From Agelaius tricolor (lineage: Eukaryota; Chordata; Aves; Passeriformes; Icteridae): a stretch of DNA of 64,000 bases. How positions within the stretch are numbered: position 1 is the stretch's first letter; each line of letters opens with the position of its first letter. Made by a program: the position numbers and the translations under genes. The notes under the pieces are model-generated. The model saw only the letters and a program-made list of their open reading frames with translations, was not told where the DNA came from and made no database searches. This document shows positions 23,942-36,700 of the stretch, piece after piece. The stretch spans positions 75,907,001 to 75,971,000 of the forward strand of contig JALJCS010000002.1 in the NCBI GenBank assembly GCA_023055355.1. Reading direction: 5' to 3'.

Positions 23942-26900
23942 CGTGAGGGGCACTTAAAGTATCAAAGAGCCCCTCAACTCAACCTGTATCCCTCAGAATA
24001 AAAAAGAGATTTGATGTTCAAAGAGATTAGCTGATGTGCTCAGGGCCCATAAGAAAAGTCTGTAGTACAAACAGTTGTCAGATCCCCTGCAAAGCTGAGC
24101 AAGCAGGGGCTTAAAAACAAAACCATCCTCTCTCACAGGATACGAGATTTATCTTCCCTAAGAGCTCTTTATTCATTCACTCTCCCTTGTTCAGAATCCC
24201 AGATAATAATGTCTGGCAGAAGTTCAGTATCTGCTATCCTACAGTCACTTGTAATTTTCTGGTTACGGCATAATCTTCCCTAGTTCCACAGCTGCCCATT
24301 CTGCAGTTTCTTAAATCTTCCCCTGAAACCAGCTGATGTTAGGAACAGACTATTTGACTATCTTTTCTGGTAGAGTATGAAAATTCTACCCCTGCTTTTA
24401 ACAGCCTAGCCACTTCCTGATGCTCTCTCCAAAGAGATTTTGGATTCATGTTGAATCCAAAATTCCTAACATTTGGCAACTGGACTGATCTAGTAAGCTG
24501 GATTTTGCAAAAGTAGTCTGAGTCTGACACCAGTTAACCAGTATTTTTGATAATTAAATGGTGACATGAGGAGTTCGTATACAAAAGTCGGCAAACTCCA
24601 AATGGCATTTATAAAGGAAAAAAAAAATAGAAAAAACAGGATGCAGTTTAACAGGGTGAGTGAAATATATGTAGGGATAATGAGATATGTGCTCACAAAA
24701 AATGTGAGCTGGACTGCAGGTCTAGAGAAAAAGAATGTAAATCCTAACCAGAGCAAATGTAAACACACAAAAAGGTATTTTTGTGTGTAAAGTAACTGTA
24801 AAGTAAATTTTCATCATTCTTCCTAGTTTTGATGACTCACCTTCAGTATTGTGTCGTGTTCTTCATGCTGCATCTTAGGAAAGGTACGGATTAAAGAGAT
24901 CCTAAAGAGAAAGAGATCCTTCAGGAAATCAACCTGAGTGCTCAGTAACTGGGAGAACACAACCTGTGTGAGAAAAATGAGCATACCTGGGATGTGTTTA
25001 ATAGGAGTCAACATCCCCAAGGTCCACCAAACCAATCCTTCCTCTAACTATTTTACTCTCTGTAATTAACAGCTGAGGACACTCAGGCTTAAACATTGAC
25101 TCCAAGACATTCCTCCCTGAATTTAATGCCTTTATCCAGGTTAAGGGGAAACCTTGGGTATCTTCTCTGGAAAGCATTTCAGAATCCTTGGAACATTAAA
25201 TTAACAGGTGGAAAGATTAAATTTTCTTTAAAAAATTATGTTCATCACAATCCCCTTTCCTAGCAAATTTCAAGCCCCTTGCAGGAGTGAAACTTCTCTT
25301 CTGGCATTTGTCCACCTCTAGTCATGAAAATGGCCTTCAACTAATTTAATTAACAAATAATGACACAGAATAGCTTTCACTTATTTGCCCTCAGTAAATT
25401 TTCTTTTTATTTCTGGAAATTTTATGGTATTAATTTTTGATTTCCAAATGTAATAAATCCAGGGATATGAGCATTAGCATAAGTTTATGAGGCCTAACAT
25501 TTTATTACTCACACAAGGCTTTTCTGGATGAGACCTGTAAAACAAATCCTGTTTTCCCCTAAGTTAAAGGGCTGGTAGCACACTGAGTGAGGCTGGAGAT
25601 ACCTGAGATATTGCTTCAATTTCTATAGCCTTGGAAACACTTCCTCCCCCACCCCCTATGGAAAAGTGTGATTTAAAAGAGACTTTGGCTGAGCTCAAAA
25701 CAATCTCTGAAAACCTATAAATCTTTATTAAATTCTGTGTTAAATCTCAGCTGAGGAGGAGTGGAGACACACTTTGTTCTGGGGATGCTTTTGCTAGGAA
25801 ATACTCAGGGGCCTATAATAAGCAACGGAGCTCATCTGCAGCTAATGATTTGGAGGAAGGACTCTCCCACACTGTGGGGTGGTATTAAGGGCACTGTGCT
25901 ACAGCAGTAGCATTATACTTCATCTGTGACTTAGCCAAGGCTTGACATTTGATATGTGTGTAAAACACCACTTGCATATGGTGCTGTAGCTGAGGGCTCC
26001 TGGGCTGCGTGGAGCCCACGGGATGCATCCATCTGGCCTGCAGCCCCGGCGCTGAGGAATCACATCCATGTGGCAGCAGCAGCCGGGGCTGAGGAAAAGC
26101 TACAAGGCGCTCTTGGAGGGTCAGACACTGAGGACCTTGGGAAACTACTGCCACCTTCATCTGCCCCATGGCTAGGGTCCAGCCTGAAGTCCCCCACCAG
26201 CTGTTAGGAGGCAGGGTCTAGGCTGTGCTTGCTGGTGGAGGAGATGGAGAAGGTGGCTGGGGAAGGGCACTGTGGACCTCTCCCTCCCTCTAGTGGCTTC
26301 CTTACGGATAGGAACTTCTCTACATCTGCTACCTCTGTGCTAAAGCACTTGACCAGCAGGTTCAAGTATTTCCAAGTTCAATTTTGCATTTTTAAAATAT
26401 AGATCTAGGTTTAAATGCTCACAGAGAAGTCCTCACAGTGTGGAGCAGTGCAACTGCGGCCCTCAAGGGACATGGGATGTCCTGGGCAGCCTTTGTGTGA
26501 ATCCCATACTAGTACAGTGTGTCTTCTTAATCCTCCCTATTGACAAAAGAGCACCAGAGACTGCCAATGGTTAGAGCTTCTTGGGCTCTTGGTTGTTGTG
26601 CCTGGTTTTATAAGATCAACAGATCGGTGCCATAAATCCTTGCTGACATATAACAGGGTTGTTAAAAATACTACCAAAACCCATAAATCACACCATTTCT
26701 GTGATATATTTATTATAGAGACAAGAGTAGTTATGCTCTCAAGAGTTTCAGTCTTCACAAAAGAATGATGCAATGAAGGAAAAATAATAGTGGGTAGAAA
26801 CCCAGAGGGAGAGAGACAGAGGGCTTCTAATGTGAGATGTTACAGGTTTGATTGACTTCACAGCTTGGTTTGTACCCTGTATCTGTCAAAGTATTTGCAC

Positions 26901-29900
26901 TTGGCAAGTGAATTGTTCTTTCCTAGGTTTTTTTGTTTGGTTGGGTTTTTTTCAGTCAATGAATTCCTGATTTGGAAATATTAGAGAGAGAAGAAAGAAT
27001 GTGAAGAGTTAAAAAAAAGGGGATGGAAATAAGCTGAAATAGCAGTTTCAAAAATTTTCAAACACTGCATCTCCATTCCTCTTCACCTGAGTGAGCCTGG
27101 TGAGTGTGGGCACATACAGGAGACAGCCAGAGGCAGTACTAGAGTTGTCATATGAGCAACAGGGTGGTAGCACAGAAGAGCAAGCACCTGCAGGATCTCA
27201 TCTTCCCACTAACAGGTGAATGTTGTATTTTTGAGGATGAAATTCTCCTGCATCAGAAGTCAACAAGACCTTGCTGAGTATTTTAGTGTACCATATATGC
27301 ATCCTGCTGTTTAAACTCACATTGTGCTGCTCTGATAAATAAGTGCTGCCTCTCCCAAATCACGTGGCTGTGGGAAAAGAGGCCTGCCCAAGGAGGCTTT
27401 GGCTGCTCTCATGCCCCCAGCCAACTGCACCTGTGATGCTTTCTGAAAGCAAACCTGGAACCTGCCACCTCCTAGTCTACCAGCTTCTTTTCAACAGGAA
27501 CCATTTATTCATTACAAAGCAACATATATAAAAATATGGCCAGCACTTTACAATGGTGACTGCAATGCTTCACCTGAATTGTTAGCACGCTGTGGGGGAA
27601 ATGTGGCAGATTCCATGAGTCAGGCCCTCTAGACAAACACTAAAAGTACCACTTTAAAAGTTATGTTCAATTCTAAATCTCTTTGAACACAAACGGAACC
27701 AATGAAGAAATGTAGCACTACAAAGAAAACAAAGTGCTGCAGTGTTTCAAGTACAGGAAAGTAAAAGCAGACAAACAGCTTGATTAAATCTGATAGACAC
27801 CATTACTTTTGTTCCAGCAGCAAAAAGTACATTTCAGATGGTGCTTTCATCTCTCTTTTACCTCCAAGCAAAGGTCCAAAAATAACCCCAAAGAGTGAGA
27901 AGCACAATGTGTTTTTTCTTCCTGCTTGGCTGGCTAGGCTAAATCACAGACCCACAGGACTGTCTTCCTTTGAGATGGAGAGTGATACTATTAGCCTTGC
28001 AATACAGAAGGGAAATTGAGGCACACAGGAGGCCACATGACTGCTCCAACCTTGCCACAAAAGCCTGGGTTGAAGCTCAAAAGCTGAATCTTCTTTGTTC
28101 TGGGCTCATACCTCAGCCACTTCGCTTTCCTTCCAGCTTGACTGAATTATATGTGCTGCTGCCCATGTATCACAAATGTTTTCAGGAAGCAAATATTTGT
28201 TTGTTCTACCCAAAGCATGAAACATGCTCATTGTTACCATATATTAACTAACAGTCAGATGTGAATGGAAACTCAAGTTCCAACATAGACAACTTCTTTG
28301 TTTGCTATATTTTAGGAACGCATTTCCCACTTCAAGTTAGATGAAAGGATCTTAACCCTGATTTTTCACTGTAAGCAACAGCTGCTGTCAGATGGTTGGA
28401 GAATATAAGGAAAACATAGAGACTGATCCTTTCTTGATTTATTCTACCATTATTCAGCATAAATACTCATTAATTTTAAAAATTCCCTGGTAAAATAAAA
28501 ACATAGCACTTTCGTGATATCAAAATGGATATCAGGTCAATATTTTTGCACTTGCATTTATTTTAATGTACTAATTGGCTGACAATAGACATCAGATTGT
28601 TTTCTCCATCTGTAAAATGTCACATAACATTAAAGAGCAATATTTGGTAATCATTGGAAATATTTCACAGTTAGTACTTTCTTGCGGCTTTTATTTTGCT
28701 CTTCATTTCCCTTTATGATGTAGAATTTAAAGATGTTTTGTACTTCAATATAAATTCAAGAATTCAGGGTTCATTCTAAAGCCAAAATGCTTGCAGAAAT
28801 GTCATGGATCAAAAAAGCTGATGTTTCCTGTCATATTCAGGTACTTAAATTCTTAACTGTTCTGTTTCTGGAAGCATTAAAGCCTTGTACTTACCCATAG
28901 GTCAGCAGCTGCAAATCTGAACTGTGCCCATACTTAAATGTCTCTTTTTAAAGTGGAAGCTGATTCAGACTAATTTGTTCTTGGCCTCTTATGAGCTCAG
29001 ACTACCACTTGAGTCCAATTATATGCTATGTCTTTGTGCTACTGACCTACAATCTACAGGGAGCTGAACTGAGGGCATCTCGTCTGCCTCCCAAAAGGAT
29101 TTTGGGATAATGATTTTGAATGTTTAGTGCGACATGAAGCCAATGATTTAATCTTTGTTATATTTGATTTAAGAGCAATATTAGGCAGGAATGGAAAGAG
29201 AACTCTGTTGTAAAGGTATTTTTAAGTATGAGGGTTTTAAGCCTTTAGCAGGGATTAGGATGTGCATCACAAAGTAGGTAGTGTGTGCATCTAGTGTTGT
29301 CCATGCAGTTCAGCATCTCTTTTCGCTGGGAGGTTAATTATTAAACTTAGGTTTACAGGATTTATTAATGGAGACTATTATATTTCAATAACAAAGATGC
29401 AATACAAACATTCATATAAGTTTAGAAGATTTCAAAGCATGGTGCCTTTTAACACAGAAACCTTGGCAACAGACATGAAACTGTGCAAAAGGAAAAGAAA
29501 ACATGGGCAAAGTGGAAAAGATGTGCTCTGCTCAATGAATCAGGCTTTTTATGGAGTCTTCTCCACAGATAATCATGAACTCCTTGGCCACACACAGGAG
29601 AAGAAACTTCCATAGGTGGCATGATCAGAGCCTTTTCTTTGACTTCCTTCTGTGGGGCTGCTGCAATTTGTGTAGTATTTCCCAGTGTAGGGAGATGAGA
29701 GCAGCAAGCAGGAACAGCCCAGGTCACACAATTTTTTGCCAGTTCCAGCAGACAGCATAGCCTGAGGGCAGGCAGGGAATGCACCTTGGCCTGTTACAGA
29801 CCTCCCTTAGCAGGCTTGATTGTAATCAATCTTTTTGCTGTTAAGTCTCCCTCCTGGTGGTCTAGTCCCAGCTTCCTAAAATCTGTTTTGGCAATTTTAC

Positions 29901-32469
29901 AAATCCTGCAGGCATGCAAAGTCACACGGTTACCAATGTCAACCTGAAGTGACTCAACATTTTGACGGTTTTTAAAAATGAAATAAAGTAGTTCCTCTTT
30001 GTGTTGCTCAGCTTTCATATGTGATATGGATGTCTGGAAAGAGAATGAAACATAAATCGTGCAAATATAGATTTCATTAATAAGCTCATGAAAATGTCGA
30101 GCATCTGCTAGTTCACTAGCTTATTTAAGTTTATTTGAAACAGTTCATCTTAGAATAGTCTCTGAGCAAAAAAAAAAGGGGGAAAATTGCTCCTCTTTAC
30201 TCTTCTTCAAGATTGGTTGGTAAGGTGAAGTGCACACGATATGAAACAATCAATGCCACAGCACCGTCACAATTATTAATGGGAAATAAATATGGATTAC
30301 AGATGTGCTGTCTCATTGCAAAAGAAAGTGGGTGATTTATAAATTGCCAGTTATCACTTTGAAATACCAGTCCTCACAGAGCATCTGAACTGGATTTATT
30401 TTGAAGGAATGATCTGGAGCAGAAGGTTTTACAGCTTGCTATTGTTCTCCTTGAAAGCACCGAGACAAAACAGTGTATGCAATAAATCACATGCTGTATA
30501 CCAAACATTGTTTACATGTTTTCAAGTGAGTTGCTAAACTAGTACAAAAGAGACTAAATTCCCATTGGTTCCTGATAGAGATCCTTCAGGAATTTTATTC
30601 CAGTTTCTCTTAGGGGAGTACCTTCATAAAGCAATTTGTGGTTTAATCCCTACAGAGAATGTATTTCTTCTAAAAACCTTGCCTATGTCTTTGTGTTTGA
30701 AGACAAATGTAATTGATTTTACAAGACTGATCTTTTGATCAGATTAGTTTATTGGATTAGGTTTTTATCATCACCAGGATTTATTTGTTTTCCATGCTGT
30801 ATTTATTTGGAAATTTTATCAAGGGTTTTTGCACACTGTGTGATTGTCTCTCAAAAGATTTGAACTGTCAATCAGTTTTTTGGAAGGAAAATTTGCCGAC
30901 ATCGTATGAAAAGTTGGTTAAAGTTCACTGAGAATCAAATTCCATCATGTCTCTCATGAGAGGACTGGAAGGGAGCAGTCTGTTTGAACTTCCAAGGAAA
31001 AACCTGTATGGGAAGCCTGACATCAATGGCAATACCGAGCACCCTGTAAAGGTGATTTAGAGCTGGTGGCTTCGCCCAGGATGCTGCTCTCCAATAGCTG
31101 CAAGATGACATTGTAGGCACAGTGGAGGCCAAAATCAAAGATGAGGTCTGCACTGAGGCACTTTTAGCACCTCAGCTGGCTGTAGTAGAGAAATAACCTT
31201 AATTTCAACTTCCTGTATACAGATTGTGTGCTTTCTTCTTTTCTTCTGCCCATAATTTGCCTAAACCTTTGTACTTGCAGTCAGCCTTGGATATTGAGAA
31301 TTTATACTTTTCATTTGGCTTTTACCTTAACCTGACTTGTAGTAAGAGTGGTTTGAAGGTAACTGGCTTTCATAAAAGCATTTTTCTTTGAAAGATTGGC
31401 AACTCAGAAGAGTAGGGAACTAACATGAGCTGTATCCCCACCCTGTTCTGTTCTGCCTTGGCAGACATGTACAGACTGTTTAAGAGTTGGTGTTTTAGGG
31501 GTTGTAAAGGGAAACAACTTTTGGTGACCACCAACAACCAGGAGGACTCATCAGCATACAGCAAGTAAGTGGGAAGCTCCCAGAGGCCCTCTCCAGGCTT
31601 TGTAGCCATTCTGTAAGGCATTCCCACTGCTGCCCATGTGACTATCTGTATGAAGAGAGCTGGCAGCAATTAGCAGCACTACAGGCCAGGGTACCCAGTG
31701 AGGTGCTTAGCACAACAGATACCTGCTGACACATGCTCTGGAAAAATTCAGTATGAGGTCCTGGCTGACTTCTAGATGTACGTCAGCTTGCTGTACAGAG
31801 CTTTTAACTATTGCTCAAGGAACTGGATGTTACAACAGTCTGACCCAGTGCACATGGTAACAACACAGCATCCATTTCAGTATTTTCTTGACATACTGTT
31901 TACTTGCACATCAAGGGTTATGCTAGCCACTACTCCTTGAGTTATATTACTAAATCAAATAGTTGGCTATGAAACTCAATATTCTGTCAGCCTGTGAAGT
32001 CGCCATCTAGAAACAAGAGTGGCTAACTCCATGGTGATGCAAAAAATATTACATATATATTTGTTTTCTGTTTAAATGCACATGAATCAGTAGTAATGAT
32101 ATAGAAAACACCATTACCTCTACCTCCTCCACTTCTTAGGCAATTGAAAGAGTCACTAAGTACTTAGCTTTTGTGAAACCAGAACGTGAAAATTATTTCC
32201 ATTTTGGAAACAAAAATACTTTTATTGGTATCATCTAAATTATCCCCCATCATTTGCAACCAACCCCATGAGATACAAACCACATCCTCTGTTCATAACA
32301 TCACTTCTTGGTTTGACATGCCATTTAGGCAACTTCAGGGAGTCTAAACAAAAATATACCCTTTGGTTTACAAAGTACTGGATGTTGTCCTTGTATCAAG
32401 GTTGTTCTCTTTGGTTTTTCCAACAGCTGTGTTCTAGGAAACTTCAGAAATGGAAGGAGTCCCAGAAAT
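23942..32469. other. About 8.5 kb without a recognisable gene
   Basis: The stretch is AT-rich and mostly single copy. It holds a small CpG-enriched patch (25980-26130), a MIR-like relic (27978-28085), and AT-rich segments with many TAATTA-, TTTATTAA- and TGATCA-type words (about 29320-29400, 30280-30340 and 30700-30905) that look like conserved enhancer sequence. Open frames reach 113 codons at most and I recognise none. Confidence 0.45.
27978..28085 (-). mobile_element. MIR-type SINE relic
   Basis: The plus strand follows the inverted MIR core: GAGTGATACTATTAGCC, ACAGAAGGGAAATTGAGGC, ACACAGGAGGCCACATGACT, then AAGCCTGGGTTGAAGCTC. The order and spacing match 'gaaactgaggcacag...gtgactt...gcctgggttcgaa' of MIR. 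This SINE family is ancient and shared by amniotes, so a diverged copy in a bird is expected. Confidence 0.5.
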
Positions 32470-33128
32470 AGAACTTTTCCTGATGTTTAACCTAAACCTC
32501 CACTGACTCAGCTTCATGGTGTTTCTTTGAGTCCTGTCTTTGATCATGAGCGTGAAGAGATCAGTACCTATCCCTACACTTACCCCTATGAGGATGTTGA
32601 GGACTGTAATGAAGTCTCCCCTCAGTCTCCTCCAGGCTGAACAAACCAAGTCACCTCAGCTTCTCTTTATGCACCTTCCCCTCAAGACCCTTCACCATCT
32701 TCATGGCCCTTCTTTAGATGCTCTCTAGTAGCTTAATATCTCTTTCATATTGTGGTGACCAAAACTGCCCCCAGCACTCGAGGTGAGGCCTCCCCAGTGC
32801 AGAGCAGAGCAGGACAATCCCCTCCCTTGCCCTGCTGGTGATGCTGTGCCTGATGCCCCCCAGGACAGGGTTGGCCCTCCTGGCTGCCAGGGCACTGCTG
32901 ACTCACATTCAACTTTCCACTGACCAGGATCCCCAGGTCCTTTCTGTGGTGCTGCTCTCCAGCCTCTTGTTCCCCAGGCTGTCTGTGCATCCAGGATTGC
33001 CCCATCCCAGGTGCAGAACCCTGCACTTGCCCTTCTTAAGCTTCATGCAGTTGGTAATTGACCATCTCTCTAATTTGTTAAGGTCTTGCTGCAGAGCCTC
33101 TACCCTCAAAGGCATAGACAGGGTTTAA
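32470..33128 (-). mobile_element. CR1 LINE fragment
   Basis: The plus strand reads as inverted CR1: TTTAACCTAAACCTCC, GAAGTCTCCCCTCAGTCTCC, CAGGCTGAACAAACC, GGTGAGGCCTCCCCAGTGC, GGATCCCCAGGTCC, then GCAGAACCCTGCACTTGCC. The minus-strand frame at 32909-33115 gives the C-terminal reverse-transcriptase words KLERW, KKGKCRVLHLGWGNP and, after a shift, DLGILVSGKLNVSQQ. The copy lacks the extreme 3' tail and is truncated 5' near 33128. It belongs to a subfamily different from the 62660 copy. Confidence 0.9.
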
Positions 33129-33532
33129 TAGATTTTGACACCAGAAAAGACCATTTTGGTCCAGAATTCTGATTTGGTACACAGGAATTATATGACGTTA
33201 CATTACGTTTCCCACATTAGGTTTCTGCTTCCTGGCTGGTCCAGAGCATGCCTTCTAAAATTGTAATTTTAAGACGTGAAATGATGAACAAATAGGTGGT
33301 TGAAGTTATATTAGCGTCTATACAAGATGAAATACAAAAATAAAGATCTTCACACTGAAAAAGTCCATAAAACCAGAACATGTTACCTATGGGTATAATG
33401 AACTGAGATCTTCTTCCAAGTTATCCAACAGAAATTATCGTGATTCAAAGGGAAAAAAAGGATGGTTCAGAGGAATAAAACCACCAGTGTCTAGCCCAGT
33501 GTGAATCATGAACCTGCTTGTGTTCATACTTA
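33129..33532. other. Between CR1 and AT-palindrome tract, nothing recognised
   Basis: Single-copy AT-rich sequence with no frame or motif I can name. Confidence 0.4.
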
Positions 33533-33706
33533 ACTATAGTCTCATAGACCATATAGCATCTGAATATATAGTCTCTGTAGTCTATAGTCTAATACATAGT
33601 CTCTGTATATTATGTACATATACAGACTGTATATATAGATTATTCATATAGACTATAGTAAAAATATATATAGTCTATAGACTATATAGTCTCTGAATAG
33701 TCTCAA
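33533..33706. repeat. AT-rich tract of TATAGTC/GACTATA words with perfect palindromes
   Basis: The words TATAGTCT, TAGTCTCTG and their reverse complements recur about a dozen times in 170 bp. The core at 33667-33688 is a 22-bp perfect palindrome (11-bp arms, no loop, centre TCTA/TAGA). Such sequence can extrude a cruciform or fold as hairpins, and it is a plausible site of length variation. Confidence 0.9.
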
Positions 33707-36700
33707 GGTAAATAAAACACCAACAGCAAAGAAAGCAGAAAACTCTTCAGGCAGACTCCAAGCACCAACATGTTTATACAGTTACTTGTATCAGGAGAAA
33801 CCACCTTGTGTTCAGAAATTTCTTCATGAAAACATTTCTTGACTAAACAGTTTTTTAGGAGGAATAAAACCCCAAAACCTCAAATGTTACAATATTCCCT
33901 TTGCTACTCTTTAAAGAAAAACGTGCATTTTTTGCTATGTTTAAGTGTAAATGTATTGCTAAACATTGTAAATTAAATTATTTGAAGCTATTCTAACTCA
34001 GGTTATTTTTATTTTGTTTTTTCTCACTATTGTTAGGCAAGTATGTTCATTTATACAATAGAGTTTGTTCTTGTTTGCTAAGTTCACCTGTGATTTAGAG
34101 AATCAAAACTATCTTAGAATACAAGAGGCTGATTAGGTGGGATCAGTTGGGATTTAGCCAGATAAACCTTCATCTTTCAAAAGTGGAATTGTTTTTTCAG
34201 TTATCAGCACCCATCAGAGAACGTATAACCATTCTTTCTCCAACCTAATTGCTGCTTTGCTAGAAGACTTTTTCCTAACAGTCACCAGATAGATGTTTCT
34301 CTCAGTAATTTGGGAAATATAAAGCAGAAATCAAGCAGTTGAAAGTTCAAAGAATTTTTACAAGTAGAAAAAAGTGACACATTGATTAATTCTTTCTTTA
34401 ACATTCCCCTTATTTAACTTCCATTTGAAACTAAAAAAGGGAGAAAAATTTAAATGAAAGAAAAAAGAAATCTATGAACTCTTTGTTTTTCCTGAAAGAT
34501 ACATCTCTTTCAAATGTTTCACATGCCATGTTTGAAGCAGGTTGCAGGCATCAAATCATGTTAAGCTCAACTTACTCTAATGCAACATGAAAGTTACAGC
34601 CTGAAGAAATGCATTACAACGTGACTTGTCACATGTGGGAATTTTTCAAAGAAAGCAATTTGCTGATAAAGAAAACACAATTAAACAATGGCTGGTTTGA
34701 ATAAAAACACAGTATTTTCATGATGTGTCTCAGTTTGGGATTATAAGAGACATTTTGGTCAGAGAAAAGGATCAGTTTCCTGTCTGCTGGGAAATGACTA
34801 AGGTAAGAAATGAAGCATTTGGCAGAGCAGCTTGGCAAAGGCAGTGGCTTGAGGCAGGCGTTGCTCTTGAAGGAATACTTCCACCACTGCAGCAGCCAAC
34901 ACTAGAGGAGCAATGTTTGGGAAGGGTGCACATAAATACACCATATACCTCTGCCACTTGTGGTCATCAGATATCTTGAGGCTTTTATTCAAGAGTCGCA
35001 GTGCTGTGCTGTAAGGCATGTCAGGCAGGGGTTGTTCTTGCAATGATTTTGGTTATCTGCAGTTATTTTCCTTGCTGGCTGTTCTTGCCTTGCCTGTTGC
35101 AGGCACTTCTCTGTGACCAGAGCAGTGGACAGGACTTGGGGATCCTCAGGAAAACACACACATGTTCAGCTGCACATGGGGTGTGCTCCTGTAACATGGT
35201 TTTCATCCCTCACTCGTTCTGGTACTTTTCAAAAATCCCCTTATTTGAAGAAAGATGCTTCTTGTTTCCCAGTTGCATACAGCAGTATATCTCACCAAGC
35301 TAAGGCTGTTCACAGAAACAAGGTGTTGGTGACCATGGAAGTTTAGGCTTGGTGAAGCAAAACTTCATGTATTGCTCTTCCTGGCATGCCAGCTGCTGAC
35401 TCCAGCCTGCACTGCTGTCACTTGCACCTAGAGTAAATAAAGAAGGCATGGAGTAAAGCTGAGTGGGGTGTGCAAATGCCATGTCACTTAATACAGGAGT
35501 TTAATACAAACTGCTGAGATAACCAGGTACAAGGGAAACACAAGCTGTACCAGAGGAGAAGAAAGGGCAAAGGCAAAGAGGACTGCATGGGAATAGAAGA
35601 GGAGCAGAAGCAGTGTGTGTAGTAGCAAAAGGGGTAGGGAGGGCAAGAGTTCAAGCAGCAAGCACAAAGTTCATTAAAATAAAGGGTAAAATCCTGTTTG
35701 CTTCCCAGATGATAACAGCAATGATAAAATGATTCACAGCCTGGTATTGCTGGGAGTCCCAGAAAGGCTCTCTGTGGAAGGAGTAAGGGTCTCACATCAC
35801 TTCTCTGAGACAGCAGGGCCTCATGTCCAGGCACTGTGATGTTGTGCTTGCAGAACACCATTGCAAAATACTAGGAAGCTGTTTAAACTGGAAGGATTCC
35901 TCTTCTGCATTCTGAATTTAGGAGCTCACAATGGAAAATTAAAGCATATGTTTTTAGCAAAGCAAACCAATGTTGTTTTGTATAAAACCCACTAAATCAT
36001 CACACATCTAGAGAGTCCTAACATGATTGACAGTGTACTTAAGAGAAGACAAGCTGGGAATAGAAAAGGTTAGACTTCAAGGACAATTTAACAAGCAGCA
36101 AAAAGGCATTTGCATATGTATTGTTTGAAACAGGAGTGCACAGAAGTGGAAAACAAGGATCAGCAAGTCCAGCCATGGCCACTGGCAAGTGTGTCACAAC
36201 ATTTGGTCTCTTCTCTTTACAGCCCACAAAACACTTCTGTGTGCTCTATTACCAGATAATGGGCTGCAATGAGAGAGAAAATGTCACAAGCATATCAGAG
36301 GATGAGAGCAGAAGATGGATAAAAATCATGACTAGTCTTGCAACTTGCCATGGCAGTTCAAAACTGTTGTTCTTAAAGCACAAGCTTCACTTGCACTGGA
36401 TATTGAGATATTTGTCTCTGAGCTTCAGTCCTCTCTCTGCCTTTGTGCTTGCATAAAAGCAGAGAGAATCAGCTGTCATTTCAATGCTAAAGTCCTTGAG
36501 ATGGCAATGAAATTGAGAGTCACGTGTATATTTGTCTCCAAAGGTTATGTCCTCAAGTCTTCATTTCATGGTGATGGCCAGGGGTTAGAGAAAGTGTGTA
36601 TGCGCTTATGTTCCAGTAACAGATTTTTTCATCCTTAAAAACATATGATGTGTGGATAAAATTCATCTCTTATGTAAAACTGCGTTGCTTTAATGATGTA

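Noticed and set aside
23660..24001. 113-codon plus frame rich in Phe, Trp, Gly and Val
   Set aside because: It is the translation of the G/T low-complexity tract at 23765-23941.
24000..24095. MIR-like segment (AAGAGATTAGCTGATGTGCT, AAAGTCTGTAGTAC)
   Set aside because: Similarity to the inverted MIR middle is too short and weak to separate from chance.
29449..30018. Minus-strand frames of 111 and 74 codons as exons of a gene
   Set aside because: The second contains plausible-looking polar sequence, but I recognise no domain, and the two frames lack a consistent splice arrangement.
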